A stretch of 64,000 nucleotides of DNA from Streptomyces lienomycini (GTDB taxonomy: Bacteria; Actinomycetota; Actinomycetes; Streptomycetales; Streptomycetaceae). The position numbers were made by a program, and so were the translations under genes. Positions 17,856 through 27,499 of this stretch are shown in pieces. Location of the stretch: assembly GCF_027947595.1 (NCBI RefSeq), contig NZ_CP116257.1, forward strand, positions 744,001 through 808,000, written 5' to 3'. Position 1 is the stretch's first letter; every line of letters starts with the position of its first letter. The notes under the pieces are model-generated. The model made no database searches. It saw only the letters and a program-made list of their open reading frames with translations, and was not told where the DNA came from.

Positions 17856-20800
17856 ATGACCATCACACAGACCGAGGCGCTCGCCGCGCGGAAGGCCACC
17901 GCCGCCGGCCGGCGCGCGCTTCAGGCGCAGGGCGTCTACCTGGGCACCACCGGTGCCGACCTGCGCACCGCCTTCCTGTTCCCCGGCCACGGCGCCCAGT
18001 ACCCGGACATGTTCGCCGACCTCGCCGCCGAGAACCCGGTGGCCGCCCGGACGTTCGAACGCATCGACGAGATCTACCGCTCGCTGGCCGGACACACCCT
18101 GACCAGCCGGATGTTCGGCTTCGGCGGCAACGACCCGGCCAAGGAGCTCCAGGACCCCGTGGTCATGCAGCCCGCGATCTTCGCCGGCAGCATGGTCGTG
18201 CACCGCGTCCTGGAGAGCCAGGGCATCACCGCCGACACCTACATCGGGCACAGCCTGGGCGAGATCAGCGCCCTCGTGGCGGCCGGCGCGCTCTCCCTGG
18301 AGGACGGCGTACGCGCGGTGTACGGGCGGGGCCTGGCCGTCAAGGTCGTCCCCGAGGACCGGCGCGGCGGCATGCTGAGCCTGCACACCGACAGCGACCG
18401 CAGCCGCGAGCAGCTCGCCCGCCTGCTGCTGTTGCTGCGCGGCGGCCAGAACGGCTACCTGGTGCGCAGCCTCGTCAACTCGCCCGACCAGACGGTGCTC
18501 TCCGGCGACTCGGCCGCGATCGACCGGGCCGCCGAGCTGTGCCGGGAGCGCGGCATCAAGGCCACCCGGCTCAGGGTCTCGCACGGCTTCCACTCCGACC
18601 TGCTCACCGACGCCGTACCGCACCTGGAGCGCACCCTCGCCGCGCTCGACTGGCGTGCCCCGCGGGCCCCCGTGCTGTCCACGGTGATCGGCGACTACTA
18701 CACCGAGCAGGACGTCCCGGACCTGCCGCTGCTGCTCGCCCGCCAGCTGGTCACGCCGTTCAGCTTCCAGGACCTGGTGGGGCGGCTGCACGCGGACGGC
18801 CTCAACAGCTTCGTCGAGGTCGGCCCCAAGTCGATCCTCTCCGGGCTGACCGAGCGGATCCTCGCCGACGCCGACGGGGACGTGCTGGTCACGCCGACCA
18901 ACATCCAGTCGCTGGGCGGCGTGGAGAGCATGCGCCGCTTCACCGCCTTCGCCGAGGTGCACGAGCTGACCGGCCGCGGCGGGCCGCAGCCGGACGCGGC
19001 CCCGCGCGAGCCGGCGGGCGACGGCGCCCCGGACCCGGTCCACCTGCGCGAGGAACTCCTCCAGGTGGTGGCCCGCACCACCGGCTACCCCGTACGGCTC
19101 CTCGACCCGGCCCAGCTGATGGGCGCGAGCCTCGGCCTGAGCCCCCGGGTGCGGGAGGAACTGGCCGCCGCGCTCGCCGCCCACCTCGGGCTGGCGGACA
19201 CGGTCGTGCCCACCGAGTCGGACGCCCCGCTCGGGCACCTGCTCGACCGGCTCGTCGACGCCTCCCGAGGGGTGAGCGCCCCGGCCGCGACGGCACGGGA
19301 GACCGCCGCAGCACCGGACACCCCGGCCCAGGCGACCCCGGCGGCCGCGCCCGTCCCGGACGCACCGGTCGCGTCCGCCGCCGGGGCCCCGGAGGCCCCG
19401 GAGTCCGTGGAGCCCGCGGGGCCTGCCGTGGTGACGGCGGAGGTGCTGGCCGAGGCGGAGCGGGTGGTGTGGGAGGTCGCGGAGGCGAAGACGGGGTATC
19501 CGGCGGATCTGCTGGAGGCGGATCTGGATCTGGAGGCGGATCTGGGGATCGACTCGGTGCGGCAGGCGGAGATCCTGGGTGAGGTCCGTGAGGTGCTGGA
19601 CCTGCCGGTGGTGGAGGACGTCGACACGGCGTCGCTGAACACCCTGCACCGCATCGCCGAGTTCGTCGCCGGACTCCGCGCCGCCACCCTGCCCGCACCG
19701 GTCGCGTCCGCCGCCGGGGCCCCGGAGGCCCCGGAGTCCCCGGCGTCCGTGGAGCCCGTGGGGCCCGTGGGGCCTGCCGTGGTGACGGCGGAGGTGCTGG
19801 CCGAGGCGGAGCGGGTGGTGTGGGAGGTCGCGGAGGCGAAGACGGGGTATCCGGCGGATCTGCTGGAGGCGGATCTGGATCTGGAGGCGGATCTGGGGAT
19901 CGACTCGGTGCGGCAGGCGGAGATCCTGGGTGAGGTCCGTGAGGTGCTGGACCTGCCGGTGGTGGAGGACGTCGACACGGCGTCGCTGAACACCCTGCAC
20001 CGCATCGCCGAGTTCGTCGCCGGACTCCAGGCCGCCACCGGCCGCAGCCCGCGCGGCGGCGGCGCCTCGGACCCGGGCGGCGGCGACGGCGGATCCGACG
20101 ACAGCCACATACCCGGGGCAGCGCCCGCCCGGCCGGTGCTGCCGCCCGTCCTGGAGCGCACGGTCGACAGGATCGCGGGGCGGTACGTCCCCCTCGCGGT
20201 CGAGAGCCCGCTCGACCACCCCGGCGCCCGGCCGTTCCCCCTGGACGGCAAGGCGGTCGTGGTGATCACCGGACGGGACACGGCCCTCGCCCGCGAGGTG
20301 CTCCCGCGTCTCGCCGAGCGCGGCGCGCACCCCTGCGTCGTGGCACCCGAAGGGGCCCCGCTCCCGGACGACTGGCCCACCGCCCGCGCCGACTTCACCG
20401 ACCACGACTCCCTGGCCCGCGCACTGGACAGCGCACGCGAGGGCCGCGAGGTCCAGGTCGTCGTCAACCTGCACCCCTACGGCGGCGGGCCCGACCCGGT
20501 CGCCGCGACCACCTCCTTCGACCGTCCCGCCGACGAGTGGAGCGCCGTCTCCGACGAGCACTTCACCGTCAACCTGCTGGCCGCCAAGGCCTACTTCGCC
20601 GACCTCACCCGGGCCGGCGCCGACGGCGCCTGGTTCGCCGCCACCGCGGTCGGCGGGGTCTTCGGCCTGGAGGCCGACGGCGCGATGGACCCCCTGGGCG
20701 GCCTGACCGCCGGCTTCGCCAAGAGCCTCGACCTCGAACTCCCGGACACCCGCGTCAAGGTCGTCGACTTCACCGAGGGCGACGCCCCCACCGCGGCCGG

Positions 20801-22853
20801 TCTCCTGCTGGCCGAGCTGGGCACCGACGCGGAGCCCACCGTCGAGGTCGGCCACCTGCGCGGGCTGCGCAAGATCGTCCAGGTGCTCCCGCACGAGATC
20901 GGCACCCACGAACGGCAGCGACCGCTGAGCCTCGAACCGGGCAGCGTCGTCGTCTTCTCCGGCGGCTCGCGCGGCATCACCTACGCCTGCGCCAGGGAAC
21001 TGGCCCACCTGGACGGCGTACGGGTGGTCGTCCTCGGCCGCACCCGGCCCGCCGAGGGCACCGAGGACTGGATGGCGCTGGACGACGAGGGCTTCGCCGC
21101 ACTCGGCCGGAGCTGGTTCCCGCAGGCCAAGAAGAAGAACCCCGCCATCACCCCCGTCGAGGCGAAGAAGCAGTTCGGGGCCCTCGCCAACGCCCGTGAG
21201 CTGTACCGGAACATCCAGGAACTGCACGCCGTCAACCCGCTGTGCGTCTACGAGGTCTGCGACGTGTCCGACGGCGACCAGGTCGCCGCGACCATCGGGG
21301 CCCTGCGGGAGCGGTACGGCCGGATCGACGGCGTCGTGCACGCCGCGGGCCTGGACTCGGTCGCCGCGGTCCCCAAGAAGGCACTGGACCACGCCCGGCA
21401 CGTGGTCCGGGTCAAGGCCGACGGGGCCCACCACCTCTGGCACGCCGTCAAGCACGACGACCTGAAGTTCTTCGGCTTCTTCGGCTCCTTCCTCGGCCGC
21501 TTCGGCATGGACGGCCAGGTCGACTACACCGCCGGCGCCGACCTCGTGTCCAAGCTCTCCGCGCTGCTGTCCCGGCGCAACCCCGGCCTGCGCGTCTTCA
21601 CCCTGTGCTGGACGGGCTGGGCCGACGTCGGCATGGCCGCCACCGAGGCCGTGCGGCGCGTCCAGGAGCAGGGGCGCGGACTGCGCTACCTGAGCGTCGA
21701 GGAAGGCGTCCAGCACTTCGCCCGGGAGGTCTTCCAGGGCGGAGACGACCCCGAGGTGCTGGTCTTCGGCGAGATCGGCAAGAACAGCTACGGCGGCCAG
21801 GACGCCTCGATGGACGCCGCCCGCACCGGGGTGGGCGTCCCCGTCGGCCCCGACGGCAGCGTCCGGGACCGGATCGCGCTGCCCCTGCTCGACACGGTCT
21901 CGGAGGTCACCGGCGTCCGGGTCAGGGCCGCCAAACGGCTCGATCCGCGCGCCGACCGCTACCTCGACGACCACCGGGTCAAGGGCGCCGGGACCTACCC
22001 CGGCGTGCTGCACATCGAGGGGCACGTGCAGGCGGCCGGACTGCTGGTGCCGGAGCACACGGTTGTCGCCGCGGAGAACGTCGAGTTCCTCAAGTTCGTC
22101 AAGCACCTGCCGAACTTCCCGACCCGCCTGGCCTTCGAAGCCGAAGCCGAAGCCGAAGCCGAAGCAGCGGCAGCGGCACCGTCGGGCGCCGAAGCGGAGC
22201 GGGACGAAGGGACCCGCCGGATCCGCGCGGAGATCCGCTCCGACCTGGTCACCGCCGACGGCCGGGTCCTGGAGACCGGCCGGCTCCACTCCCGCGGCAC
22301 CTACCTCTTCGCGCGCCGGCCGGCCGACCCGCCCCCGCCGGACCCCGGACTCGCCGCGCTGGTCGAGGAGTCCGCCAAGCTGGACATCGACCGGTTCTAC
22401 GCCCGGGCCGCCCGGCAGATCACCTTCGGCCCGCGCTTTCGCCAGGTACGGCGGATCGGGTTCGTCGGCGACGTCGAGGCGGGCCGGACGGTGAGCGAGA
22501 TCGTGGTCGACGCCGGACGCGGACTGTTCTCCTCCGTGTCCACGCCCCGGCTGCGGACCCTGCCCCTCGTCATCGACAACGCGTGGCGGTCCACCCTGCT
22601 GTGGGCCTACCACCACCTGGGCAGCCACGTCGTGCCGGTGTCCATCGCGGCGATGCGCTTCTACCGCGTACCGCTGCCGGGGGAGACCGTGCACTCCGAC
22701 TCCACCGTCGCGGCGGACCCGGGCGGCAAACCCGGTGACCTGCGCGTCGGCACCGTGATCAGGGACGCCGCGGGCCACGCGCTCTGCGAGATACGGGACC
22801 TGGTCGTCACACAGGTGGGGCGGGATGAGGGCGATACGCGTCTCCTGGACTGA
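17856..22853 (+). CDS. PUFA/HglE-like iterative PKS: AT-(degenerate ACP)-ACP-ACP-KR-DH, no KS
   Basis: 1665 residues. Domain order: AT about 40-345 (GHSLGE, Ser about 133; SHGFHS); a degenerate carrier about 390-455 (GASLGLSPRVREEL, lacking the phosphopantetheine Ser); two carriers with identical sequence, each LEADLGIDSVRQAE (Ser about 567 and 684); KR about 1030-1270 (GGSRGIT cofactor loop, Tyr about 1224 in DYTAGADL); and a double-hot-dog DH about 1355-1665 (His about 1373 in HRVKGAGTYP, matching HxxxGxxxxP; partner Asp likely in DNAWRS). There is no KS, ER or TE. The KS is supplied by the separate gene at 23.6 kb. Domain style resembles PfaA/HglE lipid synthases. The product is inferred to be an unsaturated or hydroxylated acyl chain. 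An (AE)n repeat lies in the DH at about 1428. Confidence 0.9.
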   Translation: MTITQTEALAARKATAAGRRALQAQGVYLGTTGADLRTAFLFPGHGAQYPDMFADLAAENPVAARTFERIDEIYRSLAGHTLTSRMFGFGGNDPAKELQDPVVMQPAIFAGSMVVHRVLESQGITADTYIGHSLGEISALVAAGALSLEDGVRAVYGRGLAVKVVPEDRRGGMLSLHTDSDRSREQLARLLLLLRGGQNGYLVRSLVNSPDQTVLSGDSAAIDRAAELCRERGIKATRLRVSHGFHSDLLTDAVPHLERTLAALDWRAPRAPVLSTVIGDYYTEQDVPDLPLLLARQLVTPFSFQDLVGRLHADGLNSFVEVGPKSILSGLTERILADADGDVLVTPTNIQSLGGVESMRRFTAFAEVHELTGRGGPQPDAAPREPAGDGAPDPVHLREELLQVVARTTGYPVRLLDPAQLMGASLGLSPRVREELAAALAAHLGLADTVVPTESDAPLGHLLDRLVDASRGVSAPAATARETAAAPDTPAQATPAAAPVPDAPVASAAGAPEAPESVEPAGPAVVTAEVLAEAERVVWEVAEAKTGYPADLLEADLDLEADLGIDSVRQAEILGEVREVLDLPVVEDVDTASLNTLHRIAEFVAGLRAATLPAPVASAAGAPEAPESPASVEPVGPVGPAVVTAEVLAEAERVVWEVAEAKTGYPADLLEADLDLEADLGIDSVRQAEILGEVREVLDLPVVEDVDTASLNTLHRIAEFVAGLQAATGRSPRGGGASDPGGGDGGSDDSHIPGAAPARPVLPPVLERTVDRIAGRYVPLAVESPLDHPGARPFPLDGKAVVVITGRDTALAREVLPRLAERGAHPCVVAPEGAPLPDDWPTARADFTDHDSLARALDSAREGREVQVVVNLHPYGGGPDPVAATTSFDRPADEWSAVSDEHFTVNLLAAKAYFADLTRAGADGAWFAATAVGGVFGLEADGAMDPLGGLTAGFAKSLDLELPDTRVKVVDFTEGDAPTAAGLLLAELGTDAEPTVEVGHLRGLRKIVQVLPHEIGTHERQRPLSLEPGSVVVFSGGSRGITYACARELAHLDGVRVVVLGRTRPAEGTEDWMALDDEGFAALGRSWFPQAKKKNPAITPVEAKKQFGALANARELYRNIQELHAVNPLCVYEVCDVSDGDQVAATIGALRERYGRIDGVVHAAGLDSVAAVPKKALDHARHVVRVKADGAHHLWHAVKHDDLKFFGFFGSFLGRFGMDGQVDYTAGADLVSKLSALLSRRNPGLRVFTLCWTGWADVGMAATEAVRRVQEQGRGLRYLSVEEGVQHFAREVFQGGDDPEVLVFGEIGKNSYGGQDASMDAARTGVGVPVGPDGSVRDRIALPLLDTVSEVTGVRVRAAKRLDPRADRYLDDHRVKGAGTYPGVLHIEGHVQAAGLLVPEHTVVAAENVEFLKFVKHLPNFPTRLAFEAEAEAEAEAAAAAPSGAEAERDEGTRRIRAEIRSDLVTADGRVLETGRLHSRGTYLFARRPADPPPPDPGLAALVEESAKLDIDRFYARAARQITFGPRFRQVRRIGFVGDVEAGRTVSEIVVDAGRGLFSSVSTPRLRTLPLVIDNAWRSTLLWAYHHLGSHVVPVSIAAMRFYRVPLPGETVHSDSTVAADPGGKPGDLRVGTVIRDAAGHALCEIRDLVVTQVGRDEGDTRLLD
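19362..19677 (+). repeat. ACP-plus-linker duplication, unit 1
   Basis: First copy of a linker plus ACP block. The 257-bp ACP part (19421-19677) recurs at 19772-20028, offset 351 bp, with no difference found by eye. Codon choice in the block (GAT, GGT, GGG, ATC-poor) is less GC-biased than the flanking PKS sequence. Confidence 0.9.
19695..20028 (+). repeat. ACP-plus-linker duplication, unit 2
   Basis: Second copy. The linker differs from unit 1 mainly by an 18-bp insertion (extra PAS and PVG residues); the ACP part is the same at DNA level. This indicates a very recent duplication or continuing gene conversion. Confidence 0.9.
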
Positions 22854-23661
22854 GACCGCCTGGCCGGGCAGCGGGACCCCGCTGCCCGGGGGCGGCACCG
22901 TGACCGTCGAGTGGCTCCCCATCGAGCAGGTCCGCGGGGACTACGCGGCCGCCCCCGCGGCCTACCCGGCGCACTACCTGGCCCCGCCCGAACTTCCGGT
23001 CCTCACCCGGATCGCCGTACCCAAGCGGCGGGTCGAGTGGCTCGCCGGACGGGTCGCGGCCAAGCGCCTGGTGTGCCTGGCCCTGGAACGCGCCGGGGTG
23101 CCCGTGCTCCCCGGCGAGCTGGCCGTCCTCGGCAACAAGCCCGGGGGCCGGGCGGGCAAGCCGGAACTCACCTGGTGCGCCCCCGGGCTCGCCGACCGGG
23201 CCGGCCGGCACGTCACGGACATCTCGCTCGCGCACACCCTCCGGTTCGCCGTGTGCGCGGTGGCCCGCGGCGGCCGGGTGGGCGTGGACCTGGAACCGCT
23301 GCGCGGCTTCGGTCCGGTGCTGCGCCGCACGGTCTTCACCGACCACGAGAGCGCCCTGGCCGAGAGCGTGTTCCCGGCCTTCGACACCGGCCACCGCGGC
23401 GCCGCGCTGTGGGTGGTCAAGGAAGCACTGCTCAAGGCGTACGGCATCGGCTTCGCACACGGCTGGGGGACCGCCCGGCTGCGCGCGGCCACCGAGGACG
23501 CCGGCGTCTTCGACATCACCCTCCCCGCGGGGGCCGATCCGGGTCACCGGGTCGCCGTCCGCTACGGCCGGGTCACCGACCACATCTTCGCCATCGCCTC
23601 CGTGGCCCCCCGGCCACCGGACGGCCACCAGCAGAAAGGGCAGCTCCGTGCCTGGGACTGA
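22825..23661 (+). CDS. Sfp-type phosphopantetheinyl transferase
   Basis: Transfers phosphopantetheine from CoA to the ACP serines. 278 residues with both Sfp signatures: GVDLEPL (Mg binding) around residue 153 and WVVKEALLKAYGIG (WxxKEA) around 195. The start ATG 22825 lies inside the PKS gene, a 29-base overlap that implies translational coupling. It most likely activates the tandem ACPs encoded just upstream; the primary-metabolism AcpS is separate at 48.9 kb. Confidence 0.93.
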   Translation: MRAIRVSWTETAWPGSGTPLPGGGTVTVEWLPIEQVRGDYAAAPAAYPAHYLAPPELPVLTRIAVPKRRVEWLAGRVAAKRLVCLALERAGVPVLPGELAVLGNKPGGRAGKPELTWCAPGLADRAGRHVTDISLAHTLRFAVCAVARGGRVGVDLEPLRGFGPVLRRTVFTDHESALAESVFPAFDTGHRGAALWVVKEALLKAYGIGFAHGWGTARLRAATEDAGVFDITLPAGADPGHRVAVRYGRVTDHIFAIASVAPRPPDGHQQKGQLRAWD

Positions 23662-26515
23662 ATACGAGGGGTTCGACCCCGTCGCCATCGTGGGATACGG
23701 CTGCGTCTTCCCACCGGACTCGTACGACGCGGACACGTTCTGGCGCAACATCCTCGGCGGCCGGATCGGCATCGGCTCACCGCCGTCCGAGCGCTGGGAC
23801 TGGGAGAACTACCACGACGAGGACAAGCGCGTCGTGGACAAGACCTACTGCCGCTGGGGAGGCTTCCTCGACGACTACGCCGGACCGACCGGCCTGGACG
23901 AGCTGACCCGCATCGGCCGGGAGGGCGTCGCCGAGCTGAACCGCACCCAGCTCATGGTGCTCGACACCGTGCTCCAGGCCCTGCGCATGTCCGGGTACAG
24001 CCCGAGCCGGCTGACCTCCACCGACACCGCGCTGTTCGTCGGCAACATGCTGGGCGACGAGGCCGTCATGGAGTCCTCGCTCACCTTCCGGTCCGCCGAG
24101 GTGCTGCACCACCTGCGCGGCAGCGAGGCCTTCCGGCGGCTGGACGGCGACCGGCGGGCGGCCCTGGAGAGCGGCTTCCCGGCCGCCGTCAGGAACCGGC
24201 TCTACGACGCCGACAGCGGACCCGCCGCGCACGTCTTCCAGGTCAGCGTCGCCAAGTCGGTCGCCCGGCTGATCGGGCTGCCGGGACCGGCGGCCATCGG
24301 CGACGCGGCCTGCGCCTCCGGCCTCACCGTGATCGACACCGCCGTCAAGTACCTCCAGGACGGCAGCCACGACATGGTCCTGGCCACCGGCGTGCAGGGC
24401 AACATGAACATCACGGGCAACGTGTGCTTCGCCAAGATCGGCGGCCTGTCCGCCACCCGCAGCACCCCCCTGGACGAGGGCGCCAGCGGCCTCATCAACG
24501 GCGAGGGCTCCGGCACCGTCCTGCTGAAGCGGCTCAGCGACGCCGTCCGCGACGGCGACACCATCGCCGGGGTGATCCGCGGCGTCGCCACCCGCTGCGA
24601 CGGCAAGGGCAAGGCGATCTACGCACCGTCCTCGCGCGGCCAGGTCGCCGCGATGCGCCGCGCCCTCGACCTCGCCGGAGTGGGCCCGGGGGAGCTGGAC
24701 TACGTCGAGACCCACGCCACCGCCACCTCCACCGGCGACCTCGTCGAGGTCGGCTCCCTCCAGCAGCTGTACGAGGGATCCGGCACGGCACCCGCCTCCA
24801 TCCGGCTCGGCTCGGTCAAGGCCCAGATCGGGCACACCTTCTCGGCGGCCGGCATGGCCAACCTGCTGAAGATCCTGCTCGCCTTCCAGCACGAGACCGT
24901 GCCGCCCACCCACGCCTTCACCCGCGCCCCCGAGGCCATGAAGCTGGACGGCTCGCCGTTCCGGGTGCCCGTCGCGGCCGAGCCGTGGCAGGCCCCGCAG
25001 GAGTGCCGGCCCCGCCGGGCGCTGACCAACGCCTTCGGCTTCGGCGGCGTCAACACCAGCGTCGTCGTCGAGCAGTACGACCCCGTGCACCACGCCGACG
25101 CCGCCCTGGAGCAGCAGAGTCACACCGGCAGCGGCCGCAGCACCGCGGGCGACCCCCTCGCGGTCCTCGGCATCGGCTGCGTCGCCCCCTACGCCCGGGA
25201 CACCGCGGGCCTGGTCGCCGAACGGCAGCCCGGCGCCGGGGTCACCGGCTTCCCCGGGGACCGCTGGCACCCGGACGCCGCGCGGATCTACGACCCCGAG
25301 GGCACCTGGCGCGGCGGAGTCGTCACCGACCTGGACTTCCCGTGGCGGACCTTCCGCATCCCGCCCAACATCCTGGAGGACCTGGACCGGGCGCAGCTGC
25401 TGTCGGTGATGGCCGCCGCGCAGGCGCTGGACGAGTACGGCGCGGTCCCGGCCGACCGGGTCGGCACCGGCGTCTTCGTCGGCGCCACCTGCGGCCTGGA
25501 GTCCGGCCTCAACCGCAACTTCCGCATCCGGCTGGTGGAGTTCGAGCGGGCCCTGGAGGAGGTGCCCGAGTACCGGGAGCTGGACGAGCGGACCCGGGCC
25601 GAACTGGTCGAGGCCTACACCGCCGAGGTCCACCGCTACATCCCGCCCACCCGGGAGAACGCGCTGCCCGGCTACATGGACAACATCACCGCAGGCCGCA
25701 TCCAGAACATCTTCGACCTGCGCGGCCCCGGCGTCGTCATCGACGACGACCTGTGCTCCTTCGGCACGGCGCTCGGCCTCGCCAAGCGCAACCTGGAGCA
25801 GGGGGAGTGCGACGTCGCCCTCGTCGGCGGGGTGCACGCCAACCTCACCCCCGAGTTCACCCAGCTCTTCGAGCGCCGGCTCCGGGAGGCCGGACACGAC
25901 ACCGAGGGCCTGACACCGGGAGAGGGCGCCGCCTTCCTCGTGGTGAAACCGCTGGGCAAGGTCACCGAGGACGAGAAGGTCCTCGCCGTGATCGACGGGG
26001 TCGGCTGCGCCGACGCCGACATCCCGGTCGCCCGCCCCGGCGTCCCCTTCTTCTACGGCGCCGACGGCGCCCTGCGCTCGGTCGAGGTGATCGCCCGGAT
26101 GCGCGCCGAGGAGCAGGGCGCCGACCGCCCCGACCTGGTCCGGGTCAAGCTCCCGCAGATCGAGTCCGGCTGGGGCTACGCGCTGCGCATCCGCCGCGAC
26201 GACTCGGTCGTCGGCGACGAGGAGCCCGCCGTGCCCGAGCACAGCCCGCAGACCGTCGCCGCCTCGCCCGACGACCCCGGCACCGGCTACCTCGTCGCCC
26301 CCACCTACGAGCAGCTCCTGGCCCAGCTGGAGCAGCTGGCGCGCGGGGAGCTGGTCCCGCTCGACCGCATCGGCTCCCCGGCACCGGGCGGATACCGGCT
26401 CGGCTTCAGCTACGCGTCGTGGGTCGACCTCGCACGCAAGGCCCAGCTGACCCTGCGTCTGCTGCGTTCCGACAGTTCCGGCACTCCCGCCGTCCCCTCC
26501 ACCGTCACGAGGTGA
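23648..26515 (+). CDS. ketosynthase plus CLF-like ketosynthase didomain protein
   Basis: 955 residues from GTG 23648, overlapping the PPTase stop by 14 bases. KS1 (about 5-475) is complete: Cys222 in DAACASG, His356 in ETHATATSTGD and His396 in AQIGHTF. The second KS-like domain (about 495-830) keeps a Cys at about 703 (DDLCSFG) but has no counterpart of either His motif, so it looks like a chain-length-factor-type partner, as in the KS-CLF pair of PUFA synthases. A 120-residue C-terminal region of unknown role follows. It acts in trans with the KS-less PKS. Confidence 0.9.
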   Translation: MPGTEYEGFDPVAIVGYGCVFPPDSYDADTFWRNILGGRIGIGSPPSERWDWENYHDEDKRVVDKTYCRWGGFLDDYAGPTGLDELTRIGREGVAELNRTQLMVLDTVLQALRMSGYSPSRLTSTDTALFVGNMLGDEAVMESSLTFRSAEVLHHLRGSEAFRRLDGDRRAALESGFPAAVRNRLYDADSGPAAHVFQVSVAKSVARLIGLPGPAAIGDAACASGLTVIDTAVKYLQDGSHDMVLATGVQGNMNITGNVCFAKIGGLSATRSTPLDEGASGLINGEGSGTVLLKRLSDAVRDGDTIAGVIRGVATRCDGKGKAIYAPSSRGQVAAMRRALDLAGVGPGELDYVETHATATSTGDLVEVGSLQQLYEGSGTAPASIRLGSVKAQIGHTFSAAGMANLLKILLAFQHETVPPTHAFTRAPEAMKLDGSPFRVPVAAEPWQAPQECRPRRALTNAFGFGGVNTSVVVEQYDPVHHADAALEQQSHTGSGRSTAGDPLAVLGIGCVAPYARDTAGLVAERQPGAGVTGFPGDRWHPDAARIYDPEGTWRGGVVTDLDFPWRTFRIPPNILEDLDRAQLLSVMAAAQALDEYGAVPADRVGTGVFVGATCGLESGLNRNFRIRLVEFERALEEVPEYRELDERTRAELVEAYTAEVHRYIPPTRENALPGYMDNITAGRIQNIFDLRGPGVVIDDDLCSFGTALGLAKRNLEQGECDVALVGGVHANLTPEFTQLFERRLREAGHDTEGLTPGEGAAFLVVKPLGKVTEDEKVLAVIDGVGCADADIPVARPGVPFFYGADGALRSVEVIARMRAEEQGADRPDLVRVKLPQIESGWGYALRIRRDDSVVGDEEPAVPEHSPQTVAASPDDPGTGYLVAPTYEQLLAQLEQLARGELVPLDRIGSPAPGGYRLGFSYASWVDLARKAQLTLRLLRSDSSGTPAVPSTVTR

Positions 26516-26523
26516 ATCCCGTC

Positions 26524-27432
26524 ATGGCAACCACCATCCAGCCGGTCCGCTCCGAGGAGCGGATCGCCCGGCCCGTCCACCCCTGGCTGCGCAGCCTGTT
26601 CTTCTGGCCGGTCCTCGTCCACTGCCTCCTCAGCTTCGTCCCGCTGTTCTTCCTCAGCTCCCGCACCGGCGACTTCTTCGCCTGGGAGACCGGCAACTCG
26701 CTGACCGCCGCCGCGCTGGGCGCCGGGTACGCGGGCGCCTGCACCATGTTCCTGCTGACCCTGCCGGAGAAGGACTGGACGAGCGCCCGCGGCACCGTCT
26801 TCGCCCCGATCACCCTGCTGCTGTCGGCGCTGATCCTGGCCGGCTTCTACGCCGACCAGTTCCACTTCACCGAGGGCCCGGCCTTCGCCCGGGTCTTCGC
26901 CTGGCTGTGGCTCGCCTCCCTGGTGGTCTTCCAGTTCACCTGCCTCGTCGTCTACCGGGTCCACAACCGCGGCCCCAAGGTCGCCGACCCGCGCCGGCCC
27001 GCCCCCATGAGGTCCGACGTCAGCATCCCGACGGCCATCATGGGCGCCGTCCTGTGGGGGCTGGCCTTCGCCCTGTGGATCGCCCCCGAGGCGGTCGGCG
27101 ACGCGTGGGCCTGGCAGCTGGAGCCGCTGGACGCGCGGATGCTCGGCGCCTGGTTCTTCGCCTTCGGCGCGGGCGCCTGGCAGGCCCTGTGGGAGCACGA
27201 CCTGCACCGCATGCGGGCCGGCTTCCTCACGGACGTCACCCTCAGCGTCCTGTCGATGGCCGCACTCGGCCTGTACGCCGACGACGTCCGCTGGGGCAAC
27301 GCGCTCACCTGGGTCTACATCGTCGTGCTGGTCGGTCTGCTGGTGGCCGGCCTCACGGGCCGCTTCATGGCGCTGCCGGAGGCGCTGGAAGCGGAGCGGC
27401 AGGCGCGTGAGGAGGAGCCCGCACGCGCCTGA
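26524..27432 (+). CDS. polytopic membrane protein of unknown function
   Basis: 302 residues with about eight hydrophobic segments, including LFFWPVLVHCLLSFVPLFFLS, ITLLLSALILAGFYA, WLWLASLVVFQFTCLVVY and VYIVVLVGLLVAGLTG. It starts at ATG 26524, eight bases after the KS gene, and is clearly in the operon. I do not recognise a family. Candidate roles are anchoring the synthase at the membrane, lipid modification or export. Two His-containing stretches (FYADQFHF and LWEHDLHRMRAG) could bind a metal, but this is speculative. Confidence 0.8.
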   Translation: MATTIQPVRSEERIARPVHPWLRSLFFWPVLVHCLLSFVPLFFLSSRTGDFFAWETGNSLTAAALGAGYAGACTMFLLTLPEKDWTSARGTVFAPITLLLSALILAGFYADQFHFTEGPAFARVFAWLWLASLVVFQFTCLVVYRVHNRGPKVADPRRPAPMRSDVSIPTAIMGAVLWGLAFALWIAPEAVGDAWAWQLEPLDARMLGAWFFAFGAGAWQALWEHDLHRMRAGFLTDVTLSVLSMAALGLYADDVRWGNALTWVYIVVLVGLLVAGLTGRFMALPEALEAERQAREEEPARA

Positions 27433-27438
27433 CGGCCC

Positions 27439-27472
27439 GGTCGCCGGGGCCCTGGAGCAGGCCCCGGCGACC
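27439..27472 (+). terminator. intra-operon hairpin terminator/attenuator
   Basis: Perfect 13-bp stem GGTCGCCGGGGCC / GGCCCCGGCGACC with an 8-base loop, seven bases after the membrane-protein stop. It divides the biosynthetic operon in two, so the acyltransferase half may be separately promoted. Confidence 0.75.
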
Positions 27473-27499
27473 CGGCCCGGCACCACCCCGACGCCCCCC

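Noticed and set aside
22137..22170. Phase-variable GAAGCC microsatellite in the PKS
   Set aside because: The unit is 6 bp, so length changes stay in frame and would not switch the gene off; noted only as an (AE)n loop.
17754..22922. 1700-codon open frame antisense to the PKS
   Set aside because: Opposite a protein with complete AT, ACP, KR and DH motifs; no recognisable domain in the antisense translation.
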